A stretch of DNA of 64,000 nt from Lytechinus variegatus (Eukaryota; Echinodermata; Echinoidea; Temnopleuroida; Toxopneustidae). This document shows positions 47,717 to 58,087 of the stretch, in pieces (position 1 is the stretch's first letter; each line of letters opens with the position of its first letter). Position numbers and translations under genes: made by a program. The stretch spans positions 43,479,180 through 43,543,179 of the forward strand of contig NC_054740.1 in the NCBI RefSeq assembly GCF_018143015.1. Reading direction: 5' to 3'. Under the pieces are notes generated by a model, which was given only the letters and a program-made list of their open reading frames with translations, made no database searches and had not been told where the DNA came from.

Positions 47717-47823
47717 GAGCTGAATTTTCTCGTTACGGTGCCTATGCCGCTGACATCATTGACGTCATTGCTCTCATCTGCCTCGCTATCACATCTGTCC
47801 TTCTCATCTACGGAGTCGCAGAG
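47717..47823 (+). CDS. Gene 2 exon 3, second membrane segment
   Basis: 107 nt after acceptor CTTTATAG, donor GTAATG. Phase 1 in, phase 0 out, as in gene 1 exon 3. It encodes GAEFSRYGAYAAD, then IIDVIALICLAITSVLLIYG as membrane segment 2, ending VAE. Two codons longer than the gene 1 exon, in the polar loop. Its phase-1 start requires an upstream exon ending in phase 1, so an exon 2 must exist or have been lost. Confidence 0.88.
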
Positions 47824-48358
47824 GTAATGGTATAACACACCATTTTTATCAAAGGGAGGGGCTGGTGTAGAGGGAATTCAAAGCTGATCTATTCATAAAC
47901 TATGAAACAAGATGTATAGGCCTTCTGGTGTACCTTAAGACATGAAATACAGGCAAAGCACTCTCGTGACAAAGACAAACAAAGAAGCCTTTGTCAAAAA
48001 TTGGTGAATCAAAACAGTGATATCGTCCTGGACTATGGACAAACGAGACAATTTGCAAATTTTCATCAGCTCTGTAACTTTAGGACGAAACTGCTGTTCC
48101 GGCTCACCAATTTGGGACAAAGACCTCCCAGTTGTTCATTGTCATTTGACGGGCATTTTCAATACATTTACTGCGTTCTTGAATACCTTTTGCGTTGCGG
48201 AGTGATTTGACCTCGTGTCCAGCCCTTAGTACTGTCTATTTTCTAGTTTATCATACAAGAGGATTATCATAGGCACGCTCAGTGTTGCCGTATGACTGCA
48301 TAGTCATTTCCCACCCACAATCATGACACTTCTCATTTTCATTCTTTGTTTTCCAAAG

Positions 48359-48451
48359 GACATGTGGATGTATCTCATCCCATATGTTGCGACCATCCCA
48401 GTCCTGCTCGTGCTCCAGATCATTACATGGATCGTCCGTATAAGCATCACG
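48359..48451 (+). CDS. Gene 2 exon 4, third membrane segment
   Basis: 93 nt, phase 0 on both sides, acceptor TTCCAAAG, donor GTGAGT. It encodes DMWMYLIPYVATIPVLLVLQ followed by IITWIVRISIT. Same length as gene 1 exon 4 and the same LIPY and VLQ-I-W motifs at the same positions. Confidence 0.9.
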
Positions 48452-49060
48452 GTGAGTCCCCAGCCGTTCGATAGTAAGCAAACAAGCACCGTTAGTGAAG
48501 ATGATGGGCAAACTATCATTTACGAAGCAAACTGGATGTAGCTATCTTTCTGAGGAAGGGAGTACATCCAGCTTGTAGAGAAAGTGATAGTTTGCCTGTC
48601 ACCTGAAATCAAGTGGTGATTATATGCTTTATATTCTGCATTGAGAGCCACTATAAACATGATAAACGAAATACGTCTCTGTAAGCAGATAAGAAGATTT
48701 TTCTTAAATCAAGGTTTCCTTTGGAAAAAAATATCCATCGAGTCGGACGACATTATGCTTGCTTGAATGCTAACGCGTATGTAAACTCTGCACAAGCATC
48801 CGAGATCTTGCTCTAGCAAGATTCATTGTGACCTCACAAAGATACTTTAACGTCACAACAAAACAATTAAGGGGCAATGCACGTTTTTGCGCAAACTAAT
48901 TCAAAACGCATTATGACCCAATGGGCTGAAAAAGAGAGAAAAAAAGGTCCACTGCGAGTGATAATTGATGGAGGAAAGTGGCAAATCAACCCTGTATCAA
49001 AGTCATGACTGACTTACTTCTGACCAATCATGTAGCAAGAATGCGGAATATAATTCAAAA

Positions 49061-49280
49061 TATAACCCGTGAGCATCATGGCGAATTCAAAGAGTTTTGA
49101 TACTCCAAAATATAACCCGTTAACGTCACGGTGAGACCCTATAGTCGTTCTATATTCGAAAATTTAACCCATTAGGGCCACGGTGAGTCCCTAACCCTTC
49201 GATACCCCCCGAGCTTCGATATCCCAAAATATAACCCGTGAGCCGTTCGATAATAAAGAAATACTAGTATAACACATTAG
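49061..49280. repeat. About 50-bp tandem repeat with AATATAACCCGT
   Basis: TATAACCCGT or variants recur at 49061, 49111, about 49163 and 49230. Units share (C/G)AAAATATAACCCGTGAGC and TCGATA(C/T) segments. Degenerate minisatellite in the intron between exons 4 and 5. Confidence 0.75.
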
Positions 49281-49639
49281 CGTAACAGTGAGGCGCAAAA
49301 ATACACTTGCATGGTCCAAAATGTAACAGTTTTAACATTGATATTAAACAAATCAACATAAAAAGTGTTTTATTTCGCAACTTCAATTGGGAACATGAGA
49401 GTTATTCATCCGCGCGCAAAGCATGCCGGACAGGCGTAAGTAAAGATCACATGACTTTATTGATCAAAATAATTAATTAAAAATAGATCATGTTTGTATA
49501 TCAAAAGAAAAGCGATAGAGATAATGCTATGTTCATTCTCTTTCATAATTAATTCGTTGGGGGAGGCTAGACTGATCTTTTTTTTCATTTTAATTATTAT
49601 TACCCTTAATGCAGTTCTGGTTTTTCTGGCAATGAACTG

Positions 49640-49810
49640 TGTGTGTGTGTGTATTTGAGTTTTGTCAGACGTGTATCAATCAGATATGATTATTTACGTC
49701 TGGGACCGACCTTTAATGTCACCATCCGAAAGACGTGAACAGGGCTCGAACCTCTGCATCAATTTGTAACTTCCCCACAGCTTGGATTACAGGCGCCCGC
49801 CACAACGCCC
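49640..49810 (-). mobile_element. Second tRNA-like SINE family, copy 1
   Basis: Minus strand starts GGGCGTTGTGGCGGGCGCC, followed by AAGTTACAAATTGATGCAG and a B-box GGTTCGAGCCC (49742-49752), then AAAGGTCGGTC. A GT tract lies at its 3' side. Shares this order with 50096-50240. Confidence 0.65.
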
Positions 49811-50095
49811 ACAACTGGCCGAAATTATGGTTAGTCTTATTTCAGGCCATTTAACTTTTGATTGAGCCGGGCAAGTACCTGATTATTAAAACATATCAAG
49901 TGTTAATAAACTGTTAATTGTGACTAATGCCAGTGAATTAAAGCAACATTTTTAATGATTTTTTGATGAGCTATGATATAACACGTGAGTGAATGGGGGT
50001 CTGTAATACTCATGTGAGCTCAATTTTGCTCTGGAAACAGTTTGTGGATTACGCCACCTACGGCTTTGTGTAAGTAGGAAGAATGAAATAAGACC

Positions 50096-50240
50096 GCGTT
50101 GTGGCGCGCGCTGTATTCAAGTCAAGCTATGTGTGGAAGTTACAAATTGGTTCGAGTCCTGACACTAAAGGTCGGTCAAGCCGTCTAAATAACAAACAAA
50201 AACAATTACACACTCATACATACTCTGACACACATATAGT
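50096..50240 (+). mobile_element. Second tRNA-like SINE family, copy 2
   Basis: GCGTTGTGGCGCGCGCTGTA, then GAAGTTACAAATTGG, then a B-box GGTTCGAGTCC (50149-50159), then TAAAGGTCGGTC and an AAC-rich tail. Opposite orientation to the copy at 49640-49810. Confidence 0.65.
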
Positions 50241-50363
50241 TGCATACCATTCATTACATGTTGAGTTATTTGGGTATGGAATACACACAGTGTCCAAAGG
50301 GCAACATGAGTTTGGAAAGTAGACGTCTCGCAATACGGTAAGAGTCATTGTTATTATTCATTT

Positions 50364-50967
50364 AAAGGACAAGTCCAGCCCAACAAAAATTGATTTGAAT
50401 AAAAAGAGAAGAATTTAACAAGCATAACACTGAAAATTTCAACAAAATCGGATGTAAAATAAGAAAGTTATGACATTTTAAACTTTCGCTTCATTTCACA
50501 AAACAGTTATGCACATCTCGGTCGGTATGCAAATGAGAGAACTGATGACATCACTCACTCACTATTTCCTATTTCTTTTGTATTTTATTATATGAAATAT
50601 TTTTATTTTCTCGTCATTGTCATGTGAAATGAAGTTCCATTCCTCCCTGAACACGTGGAATTTCATTATTTTAACATTATGTGCTTCAGGAAGGTGGTCC
50701 TAATCATCAAATTCGTAAAAATTGAAATATTGTATAATTCAAACAATAAAAAACAAAAGAAATAGTGAGTGAGTGACATCATCGATTCTCTCATGTGGAT
50801 GTAACTGGCTCGTTCGTATAACCATTTTGCTAAAAATCAGCGAAATTTTTGAAATGTCATAGCTTTTTTATTTTACATCCGATTTTGATGAAATTTTCAG
50901 CATTGTGCTTGTCTGATTTTTCTCTATTGATTCAAATCAACATTTTTCTGAGGTGGACTTGACCTCA
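50364..50967. mobile_element. Foldback MITE related to the 11119-12796 layer
   Basis: Left AAAGGACAAGTCCAGCCCAA and right TGAGGTGGACTTGACCT form inverted ends. Inner arms are complementary, for example TTCAACAAAATCGGATGTAA near 50440 against TTACATCCGATTTTGATGAA near 50874. Shares the ATCAAAATCGGAT segment with the block at 11.1-12.8 kb. Confidence 0.8.
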
Positions 50968-51194
50968 AACTGGGTAAAGTAATATTCACATTGACAAGGA
51001 ATAAAAGTGATACATTTTGTAAATAAGAATAATGGGTTCGAGAAAAGCATGATAACAATATTTGAAGCCCATGAAGAATCCCTTGAATATATAAAAGCAT
51101 GGCTTGAAATTATTTTGAGAACACAAGGAATAATAACAATGAATTTAAGAAATAAAATTATGACTTTTGAAATAAATCTTGTTTCATAAAACAG

Positions 51195-51257
51195 GCCTTT
51201 TATGCAGATGCTATGATATTTGGTTTCATTGTCTGGATCTTCCTCCTACCAGTGCAT
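51195..51257 (+). CDS. Gene 2 exon 5, fourth membrane segment
   Basis: 63 nt, phase 0 in and out, acceptor ATAAAACAG, donor GTAAGT. It encodes AFYADAMIFGFIVWIFLLPV plus His. Four codons shorter than gene 1 exon 5. The hydrophobic FIVWIFLLP part corresponds to VVWFIVTAP of gene 1. Confidence 0.8.
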
Positions 51258-51329
51258 GTAAGTTGCATAATACCCCCTTTCTATAAAGAAAATGCTCAGC
51301 TTTATGCATGAATAATATTTATTTGATTA

Positions 51330-51619
51330 CTGGAAAGAACACAGTGTCCCACAGTGTTTTCACAGTGTGGCACACGATGTGAAATCACCTTCACACTGTT
51401 GAGTTAATTTTGAGTATGACAACAGGGTGAATCACAGATTCAAATAGTCGACCATGTGAACACGCTGTGAACAGTCACACTGCATGTCGAGGCCTTTGTC
51501 CACAGTGTTAAAATATCTTCACAGTGTTGAATTTAAGCATTTTAACAGTGTTAATATTCATGACATAGTCCACTATGTGAAGACCCTGTGATCACACCAG
51601 GTGACACTGTTCTTTCTAG
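51330..51619. mobile_element. MITE with GAAAGAACA(CA)GTGTC ends and CACAGTGT repeats
   Basis: Left CTGGAAAGAACACAGTGTCC and right GTGACACTGTTCTTTCTAG are inverted repeats. The interior repeats CACAGTGT and ACACTGTG motifs in both orientations. Non-coding. Confidence 0.75.
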
Positions 51620-52318
51620 CAGGGGCGAGCCTATTCTACACTTTCAAGTGAGCCCCCTACAGATATTCACAGATCTCTACCAAAAAATGTATTGTGTTTT
51701 GTCTATAGAATAAGATTAATCCATGATTCAACATTTCTTTATTTGAATTTCTGCTACACTATAAAAAAGTATTTTAATGTAATGATATGTCATTATTCAA
51801 ACTGTTTAACATTAGATTTAATATTTTTACATTACCACTGAACATAATATCCTGAGTTCGTGGGGGGAACAGTTTAGAATTAAATTCGAACAACCACCGG
51901 GGGAAGGTGGGGGTTGGGGGAATTTTTCCCGAAGGTTCGTTGTTTAAAAAGTAAAATGAAACTTGTCGATTATTGGAATTCTAATTTATCGAATAATTAC
52001 CCAGAAACACTTTACATATATTTTAAATTTCTGGTATGAGTAACCTTGTCGATGATGGTTTCAAATTTCAACGATTACTGTACTCGATTCAATTCACAGA
52101 TTATCTGCATATTGTGTGTAGTCTCACTACTCCAGGAGTTTCGCACAGAGACCGGAAAGGAAGACATTGAACATGACATCATGTACTGAATAAATGAATG
52201 TAAATGTATGTAAAGACAAACCAGATAACGGTTCGGATCCATTCGAAGAAACCTATAGATCAAAACTGAAACTTTTGTATTTATCGTAACTTCATATATG
52301 TTTGTGCATGAACATTAC

Positions 52319-52438
<120 letters not shown>

Positions 52439-52864
52439 GTGTTCATGCAGAAACATATATATATATGTACATCATAATTATGCATAATCATTACGTAGGC
52501 AGGCTGTAATGGAATCACCATCCATCAATTCAAAATTATACCATGAAATGTGTTGACGAACCGTTACTTATATAAAATCGGAAATTTCGATCAAAACATA
52601 TTTGATTTTGTATCAGAACTAAACATTCATTTGATTCATCTATTTCTTGAATGCCAATTTACCTCAAACTTTTGGAACGATATGCGTACTTGATTGACTT
52701 AAAAAATACCCAACCAAGTTATCCAGTTTGAAAATTTGCTGTGGAACTTTGAAAAGAGAACAAAACATTTTTATTTGTGAATACCATAATATTATACGTC
52801 AAAATATATTTCATTTTCTCACTTAAATATATCAAATTAATCTCTCTTTTCAAATTGTTTGTAG

Positions 52865-52972
52865 GCACTTGAATGCAGTAATAACAAGCAGAACACTATA
52901 TTATCTTTCAAATCTTATCGATCCAATTGGAATATTGGGTATTACCAAGGAGGTTTAAATGAGATGGAGTAA
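52865..52972 (+). CDS. Gene 2 possible terminal exon
   Basis: A pyrimidine-rich acceptor (CTCTCTTTTCAAATTGTTTGTAG) is followed in phase 0 by 35 open codons and TAA. This matches the phase of exon 5 and would add a polar tail starting ALECSNNKQNTILSFKSY and ending in GLNEME. A polar C-terminal tail is expected after the fourth membrane segment. Open length and phase fit, but there is no counterpart in gene 1 to confirm it. Confidence 0.4.
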   Translation, partial: ALECSNNKQNTILSFKSYRSNWNIGYYQGGLNEME

Positions 52973-54262
52973 CAGCAAACAAAATCCCTTTGAACAAGCT
53001 TCGAAGCCGCCAGCAGAAAGTATATCAGGCATGCACTTTGCTCAACATCTCTTGCAATTGTGTAGACAAAATGGTTCCCGTGTGACTCCGCAGCTATAGG
53101 TCATTTATATAAGGGAAATATGCTATTGTCATGATAATTACTTTTTCGCCGTATCTGGTCTGGTTATATGTGTAGTACATAATTTGGAGGCATGCGAAAA
53201 TAAACTTTGCAATATGTCCTGAAATATGACTCAAATTTCCTCGATTGGGCATCTGCGGGCACTCATCTGGCATATACAATAATGAATAGCAATATTCCAT
53301 CGACTACATTTGAAATTTTTATTTGCCGCAAACGATCGGAAAAGTTAAAATCTGGCTTCAGTAAAGGTCAAATTCTTGCTTTTTCCACTAATTAAAGGTA
53401 AATTGATATAATCTGGGCAAATATCTCGGCGAAATAGTGCTTGGTTACTAATGTCTTGTCATGCGTACAAATTTCTGTTCGTTTATTAGTATAAAAGATG
53501 GAAAATTGATCCTAATGGATATTTGTAAAATTTCACTTCGGATTTCTTTACTGAAACTGGCGGCTTCGAAGGCGGACATCAAAAAGGTCTTAACTGCCGT
53601 TCTTTCTTTTGTGCTTCTTTAGAAATGAACAGCTGCTTGAATAAATTTGGTGCCTGTTGGAACTCCAGTCATAGAAACTTCTTGGTATTACTATTATTAC
53701 TCTTACTATACAACCATGCAACTATTAACTTAACGAGCTTGGCTGTAGGGTCAGTGGAATAGACGTAGATTCCTGCGCCTTGGTTAACATGGTTAAAACT
53801 ATACATGTATTGGACAAATCTCGAATACATGACTTGTATGGTTGCATAGTTGTCATATAAATGGCCTATTTGGTCCCTCACATAATGATTCGTTCATTAA
53901 AACCAAGACATGTTCTGAGTTTGAGATAATTTGTGCTGTAAATATTTCAACCCCGGTTACGGTTTGTACATATGTTAGGAATTACATCCCAGTCAGTTAG
54001 ATGTCATATTTTATACAAGTTTTGGAAATATCAGTCTTTAATCAATTCAATTAAAAAATGCTTCAAACGTGTTTGTGTGCGGGGGGGGGGGAGTGTCCCC
54101 TGCCCCCAGGATCGCCGCCCCTGCGGAATACGTACAGTCAAAGAGCTTAAATTTGCCTCATTTTGCATCCTAAAAACGCAGAATTTCTTGTGTGGTGACT
54201 ATGCTCCCGCGATGAATCTATGAATTTGGCAATGACATGAATATCGGTCTGCTTCTTAACTG
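52973..54262. other. Downstream of gene 2
   Basis: No gene recognised. CTTCGAAGCCGCCAG near 52998 mirrors CTGGCGGCTTCGAAG near 53558, so part is an inverted repeat. A strong acceptor-like pyrimidine tract ends at TTCTTTAG about 53620 but is followed by a stop after one codon. A fragment of the CAGGGGCG-type hAT end lies at about 54080-54125. Confidence 0.4.
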
Positions 54263-54420
54263 GTGTTTTTTCAATACCTCTCTGGTGTGGACCTGGCCGG
54301 TGTTAAATTCACACCGGATTTTTTGCAGTGTGGAGGGTGATTGTAACACCTCAGTGTGTGACACTCTAGTGAAACCAAATTGTTTCAGTTTTATAACACC
54401 CATTTTTTTCTTATTTTAAT
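54263..54420. mobile_element. MITE fragment of the GGTGTTAA family
   Basis: Contains GGCCGGTGTTAAATTCACAC and GTAACACCTCAGTGTG, as in the elements at 4142 and 56400. Ends unclear, next to the copy C element. Confidence 0.5.
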
Positions 54421-54422
54421 AA

Positions 54423-54942
54423 CATTGACGAGTGGATACCTTGCGCGACCCCCCAAAACACGTAAAAAGGATGTCCTTTTCAAGATAGGGCACGTTACGT
54501 ACGTAACGTGATAAGGGTGTTAAAAACACAAAAATAAGAACAAAACGGTATCTATTTTGCTTGGCAAGCTACGCGTTTAGGGTCAAATTTGTGGGGATGA
54601 TAAAACAAAATTAAAATGTTTTATAAAGGATGTCCTTTTTGCTCAATTGCGCGAGGTACTGGGGCCGTACTAAAACCAAATGATGTGCAAAGGTAAAACC
54701 GACGGACCCGTGACATAACAATAAAATATCGCTGTACTTGTTTAGGGTTCATTTCAGGGAATACTTGCCAAGCGTATTGTTTTGTTTCCAATACTTGTTA
54801 AGGGTAGGGTTTAACACGCCAATACCATGAATACTTGTTCAGGTTTCATTTTCAGAATATGGAAAATACGTGTTTAGGGTGCTTTTCGAGACCCCATGGT
54901 CGCGCATGGTATCTACTCGTCAATGGAAGTGCCCCCCCGGGC
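54423..54942 (-). mobile_element. G-run-ended element, copy C (inverted)
   Basis: Opposite orientation to copy A: starts CATTGACGAGTGGATACC and ends GTCAATGGAAGTG with a C-run. Carries the exact 20-bp palindrome CACGTTACGTACGTAACGTG at 54491-54510. The G-run at the left end is missing. Confidence 0.8.
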
Positions 54943-55593
54943 ATGGAAAACACCTTAAAAATGAATTTTACTTGTTAAGCCCGCTGATAATCTTCACAAT
55001 GTGGACCTCATTAAAATCTTTGCATTATGCGTACATATATATTCTCAATATTGAAAAAATAACACGATAAGTCTTCTATAGTGGTAACGTATTTTGAATA
55101 ATTCAATACGTAATATTTCATTTTATTATGCTCATGATAATGCCGTCTTATATTTCGCCTTATTTTGTGATTTCATTGTTTACATTTGAAGCGAGATGAA
55201 TCCTTTATCGATCAATATTTCTTAATTTTAAATGAAAGAAATTGATATACATAAAACGTGTTCAATTCTGTGTTGATTTTATTTAAGCTAACAAGCCCCC
55301 CCTTCCATCATACACAGGTCACATTTCTTACACCCCTCCCCAAAACGCGTAATGGTAATGTTAGTGGTGGGGGGGGGGGTCCTATCACGGCAATACCATG
55401 TTTACTGTATATACATTCCACATCATGACTAATATAGAAATGTCGACAGCTTTTCCTGCGTTCTGTGAACCAATATCCGCAAACACGTAACTCTAAATAA
55501 TATCATTTGTTATCAGATATCGCGGATCCTCTATCAATTGCTTCCATTTTCTACGATTTTCTTGAAATAATTGATTATACATGTAAGGGCATG

Positions 55594-55668
55594 ATGGCCA
55601 TAATGAAGCGTTGCTGTTGTTTTCCTGACACTAGAAATGGGTCAATAGCCGTCGCGGCCTATTCATTG
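55594..55668 (+). CDS. Gene 3 exon 1, LAPTM/DUF4728-like four-pass protein
   Basis: 25 codons from the second of two ATGs (the first is at 55591) to TTG|GTAAGT, phase 0. Starting at 55594 gives MAIMKRCCCF, then a spacer with Asn-Gly-Ser, then IAVAAYSL, the same length as in genes 1 and 2; this decides the start. The sequence is closer to gene 1 (MAI..RCCCF, YSL) than to gene 2. No later exon was found between 55669 and the end of the window, so the gene either continues beyond or is broken. Confidence 0.72.
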
Positions 55669-56399
55669 GTAAGTGCACACAATCATATAGAATAAAAATT
55701 CAAATCATATTGTGTTTATATATTGCAGTTATATTTATGAATGGATCGTAAACAATATTCGTTACGGCCTATTTGCAAATCATTCATCCGATGACCATGA
55801 GCGTAATACAGACACACTGATATTTCCTGAATCTGATTGTCGTTGTTTAAGCTTCGGTGCCTCTGTTTTAATAGCAAAATTATTATTTTTCTCTACAACA
55901 TACATACACGGATATATAATTTTTTTGCTAACCATTCCTTGAGTAGGTTTAAAAGTGAATCGACCAAGTTTATTTTTAAAAATATCCTACGCAGAAAAGG
56001 TTGTTAAAAATAATAAAACGCCGTTTGTTATAATTTTGAACCTTAAAGTAGTTTTAAAAAAATGTAACAAGTGTTTTAAAAAGTTAAAGAACAAAGTTTA
56101 GTATTTTAATTGTAAATTTTTAATAGATTAAGCATGGATGTTTGAGTCTGTTAAACGACAACTGTAAGGACCATGTACAGCGATGATTAAGAGTTCAAAC
56201 AGTGTTTCTTTTCACTGTGCAGTTTATTTTGTATGCAATTTCTTGAACCAGGTTCGTATATTTGAACCAATTTGTAGGTTGGATAAAAAAATCCGAGAGA
56301 TATGTTATCAGAGAGTGTAGACGACAATACACATTGAAAACTGTAATGCTTTTCATCTTGTTCCGGTGTTGAATGTACAGTGTTTAGGCCTACATACGT
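55669..56399. other. Gene 3 intron 1, left part
   Basis: AT-rich, no exon seen. The 76-codon frame at 55712-55942 has no splice or motif support. Confidence 0.4.
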
Positions 56400-56552
56400 A
56401 TGAATGCGGTATTACAACAACACCTTTCAGTATGGGTGTTACTTTGACACTCCTTGGTGTCATGTTATATATCCAGGGTGTGATTAACACCTGAGGATGT
56501 GGTCCTATAGTGACTCCAATTTGTGCCAGTTTTAACACCTCAGTTTTTACCG
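56400..56552. mobile_element. MITE of the GGTGTTAA family
   Basis: Right end GTTTTAACACCTCAGTTTTT mirrors the left end of the 4142 element. Inner GGTGTTACTTTGACACT and GGTGTGATTAACACC motifs. The left boundary is uncertain. Confidence 0.6.
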
Positions 56553-56615
56553 GATGATTCTGTCTGAATGAACTATACTATTTTTTAGAATCCAACAAGT
56601 ATGTTTTTTTTTAAG

Positions 56616-56810
56616 TTTGCACACAAATCAGTAAAAAAAAAATGACCAGTTAATAGGGTCAGCTGGGTACAGTTGCTATTCTAGTCATATGAATATTTTC
56701 CAGTCGTATTTTATTAGAATAAATTTATTACTGACTCGAAAATGTGACTAGACATATTAGTTGCACCCAGCTGACTACTGGGCTAGTCAATTTGACTGAT
56801 GAGTGTGAAC
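56616..56810. mobile_element. Diverged copy of the 7581 MITE
   Basis: ACACAAATCAGTAAAAAAAA, then TAGGGTCAGCTGGGTACAG, mirrored by TTGCACCCAGCTGACTAC and CAATTTGACTGATGAGTGTG. Same layout as 7581-7804. Confidence 0.75.
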
Positions 56811-57393
56811 ATTTGTGTATAATTACAGTGCAACTTTACTATCAATTTCCGTGCCTTATCGTGTGTGTATTCATATAATATAAGATTTCGTTTTATTTAA
56901 GCTTGGCTAAATAATATATACGTTTTTTGTTGTATAACATAATGCTGGTAGATTATTATTTTAGCTCAGTATAGACCATGTCACAGGCGGTGATGGATAG
57001 GAAACTTTACAGTATGCACGCAATGTCTATCACAGCTGGAAGAAAGAGCATAATTACATAATATATTGGAAAAGGAACGAATCATGTAATAGTTGTGTAT
57101 TTTTTTTCTTCCAATCGGTGCATTGGGAGCATTTATGCCAGCTAGGGGCCGTGATATAGAGTGCGAGTCAGAAAAATATGTTACACTTTTTAATTTAAGT
57201 ATTTTTGAAGAAAATGTGAGATTCAGAGAACATTTGTTTTAGTGTTGTTGTTATGGTTGAGTGCACAACAGCCATTGTTTGAACAAGTGTTAAACCCATT
57301 TGTGTCAATTCAGGTGATTACCTAGAAACAGAGACAAAAACATTCACACAAACAATGAGCCGTAAGTTCATGCGTACACTGTATGTTTATTAA

Positions 57394-57627
57394 TCAAGAA
57401 AAATAAACAAGAGTAGGAGTAAACCAATAAATTATCTTCACTAAAAAGTTCCTTTTCATCGTCATTTTGGCCACAACTTGGACAAAGCTTCCCACCTTCA
57501 ATCTTCCACATGTTGCTTTGATGATGCTCTGTTGCAAGTCATCCACATCTGCAGGTGGGGTGCTGTACACTTTTGACTTCAGGTACCGTGCCCCCAGTGA
57601 AGACTCGCAGACACTTCGCAGGGCCAT
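57394..57627 (-). pseudogene. Mariner transposase C-terminal remnant (minus part)
   Basis: The minus-strand frame contains ARYLKSKVYSTPPADVDDLQ followed by QSIIKA. This matches the region of mariner transposases just after the third catalytic Asp (W-YLKSKVY, then a Pro, then LK-I). The catalytic part is missing. The frame then runs into TCGRLKVGSFVQVVAKM, which lies in an inverted repeat with 57678-57748. Confidence 0.65.
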
Positions 57628-57755
57628 GGCAGCAATGCTCCATCGAGCTCAGAAGTGTATCGAGCGAGAGAAATGGACAACATGTGGAAGATTGAAGGCA
57701 AAAAGCTTTGCCCAAGTTGTTGCCAAAATGGCAATGAAAATGAACTTTCAGTTAA
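57590..57755 (+). pseudogene. Mariner transposase extreme C-terminal remnant (plus part)
   Basis: The plus-strand frame reads LRRAMAAMLHRAQKCIERE, resembling the last helix of the same transposase type (MLRRA-KCI--GGHVEG). It then repeats TCGRLKAKSFAQVVAKM found on the other strand. The two halves of one C-terminus thus lie in opposite orientations. Confidence 0.55.
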
Positions 57756-58087
57756 TATAATTTAGTGATTTACTGGTTCTCTTGTTTATTTTGCTTGAAT
57801 AATAAATATATGCATAAAATTTATGCTCATTATTTGTGTAAATGCTTTTGTCTTTGTTTCAGCAGGGTAATCACCTGACTTCATAGTTGGCGCAAGTGGG
57901 TTTTGACACTTTTTCAAACAATGGCTATTGTGCACTCAACCATGGCATCAATACAAACAAATTTTACCAAGTAACAAAGGACTATTTACTCTATCCATAC
58001 ATGCTAAACATTTTCTCTGAATCTCACATTTTCTTCAAAAATACTTAATTTAAAAAAGTGTACCTTGTTTTTCTGACTCGCACTGTA

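Larger units (their letters stand above)
57159..58085. mobile_element. Mariner-like element with TA duplication and rearranged core
   Basis: Left end GAGTGCGAGTCAGAAAAATA, right end TTTTTCTGACTCGCACTG, TA on both sides (57157-57158 and 58086-58087). The complementarity runs inward through ATTTTTGAAGAAAATGTGAG for roughly 150 bp. The core holds transposase C-terminal remnants in both orientations. Confidence 0.8.
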
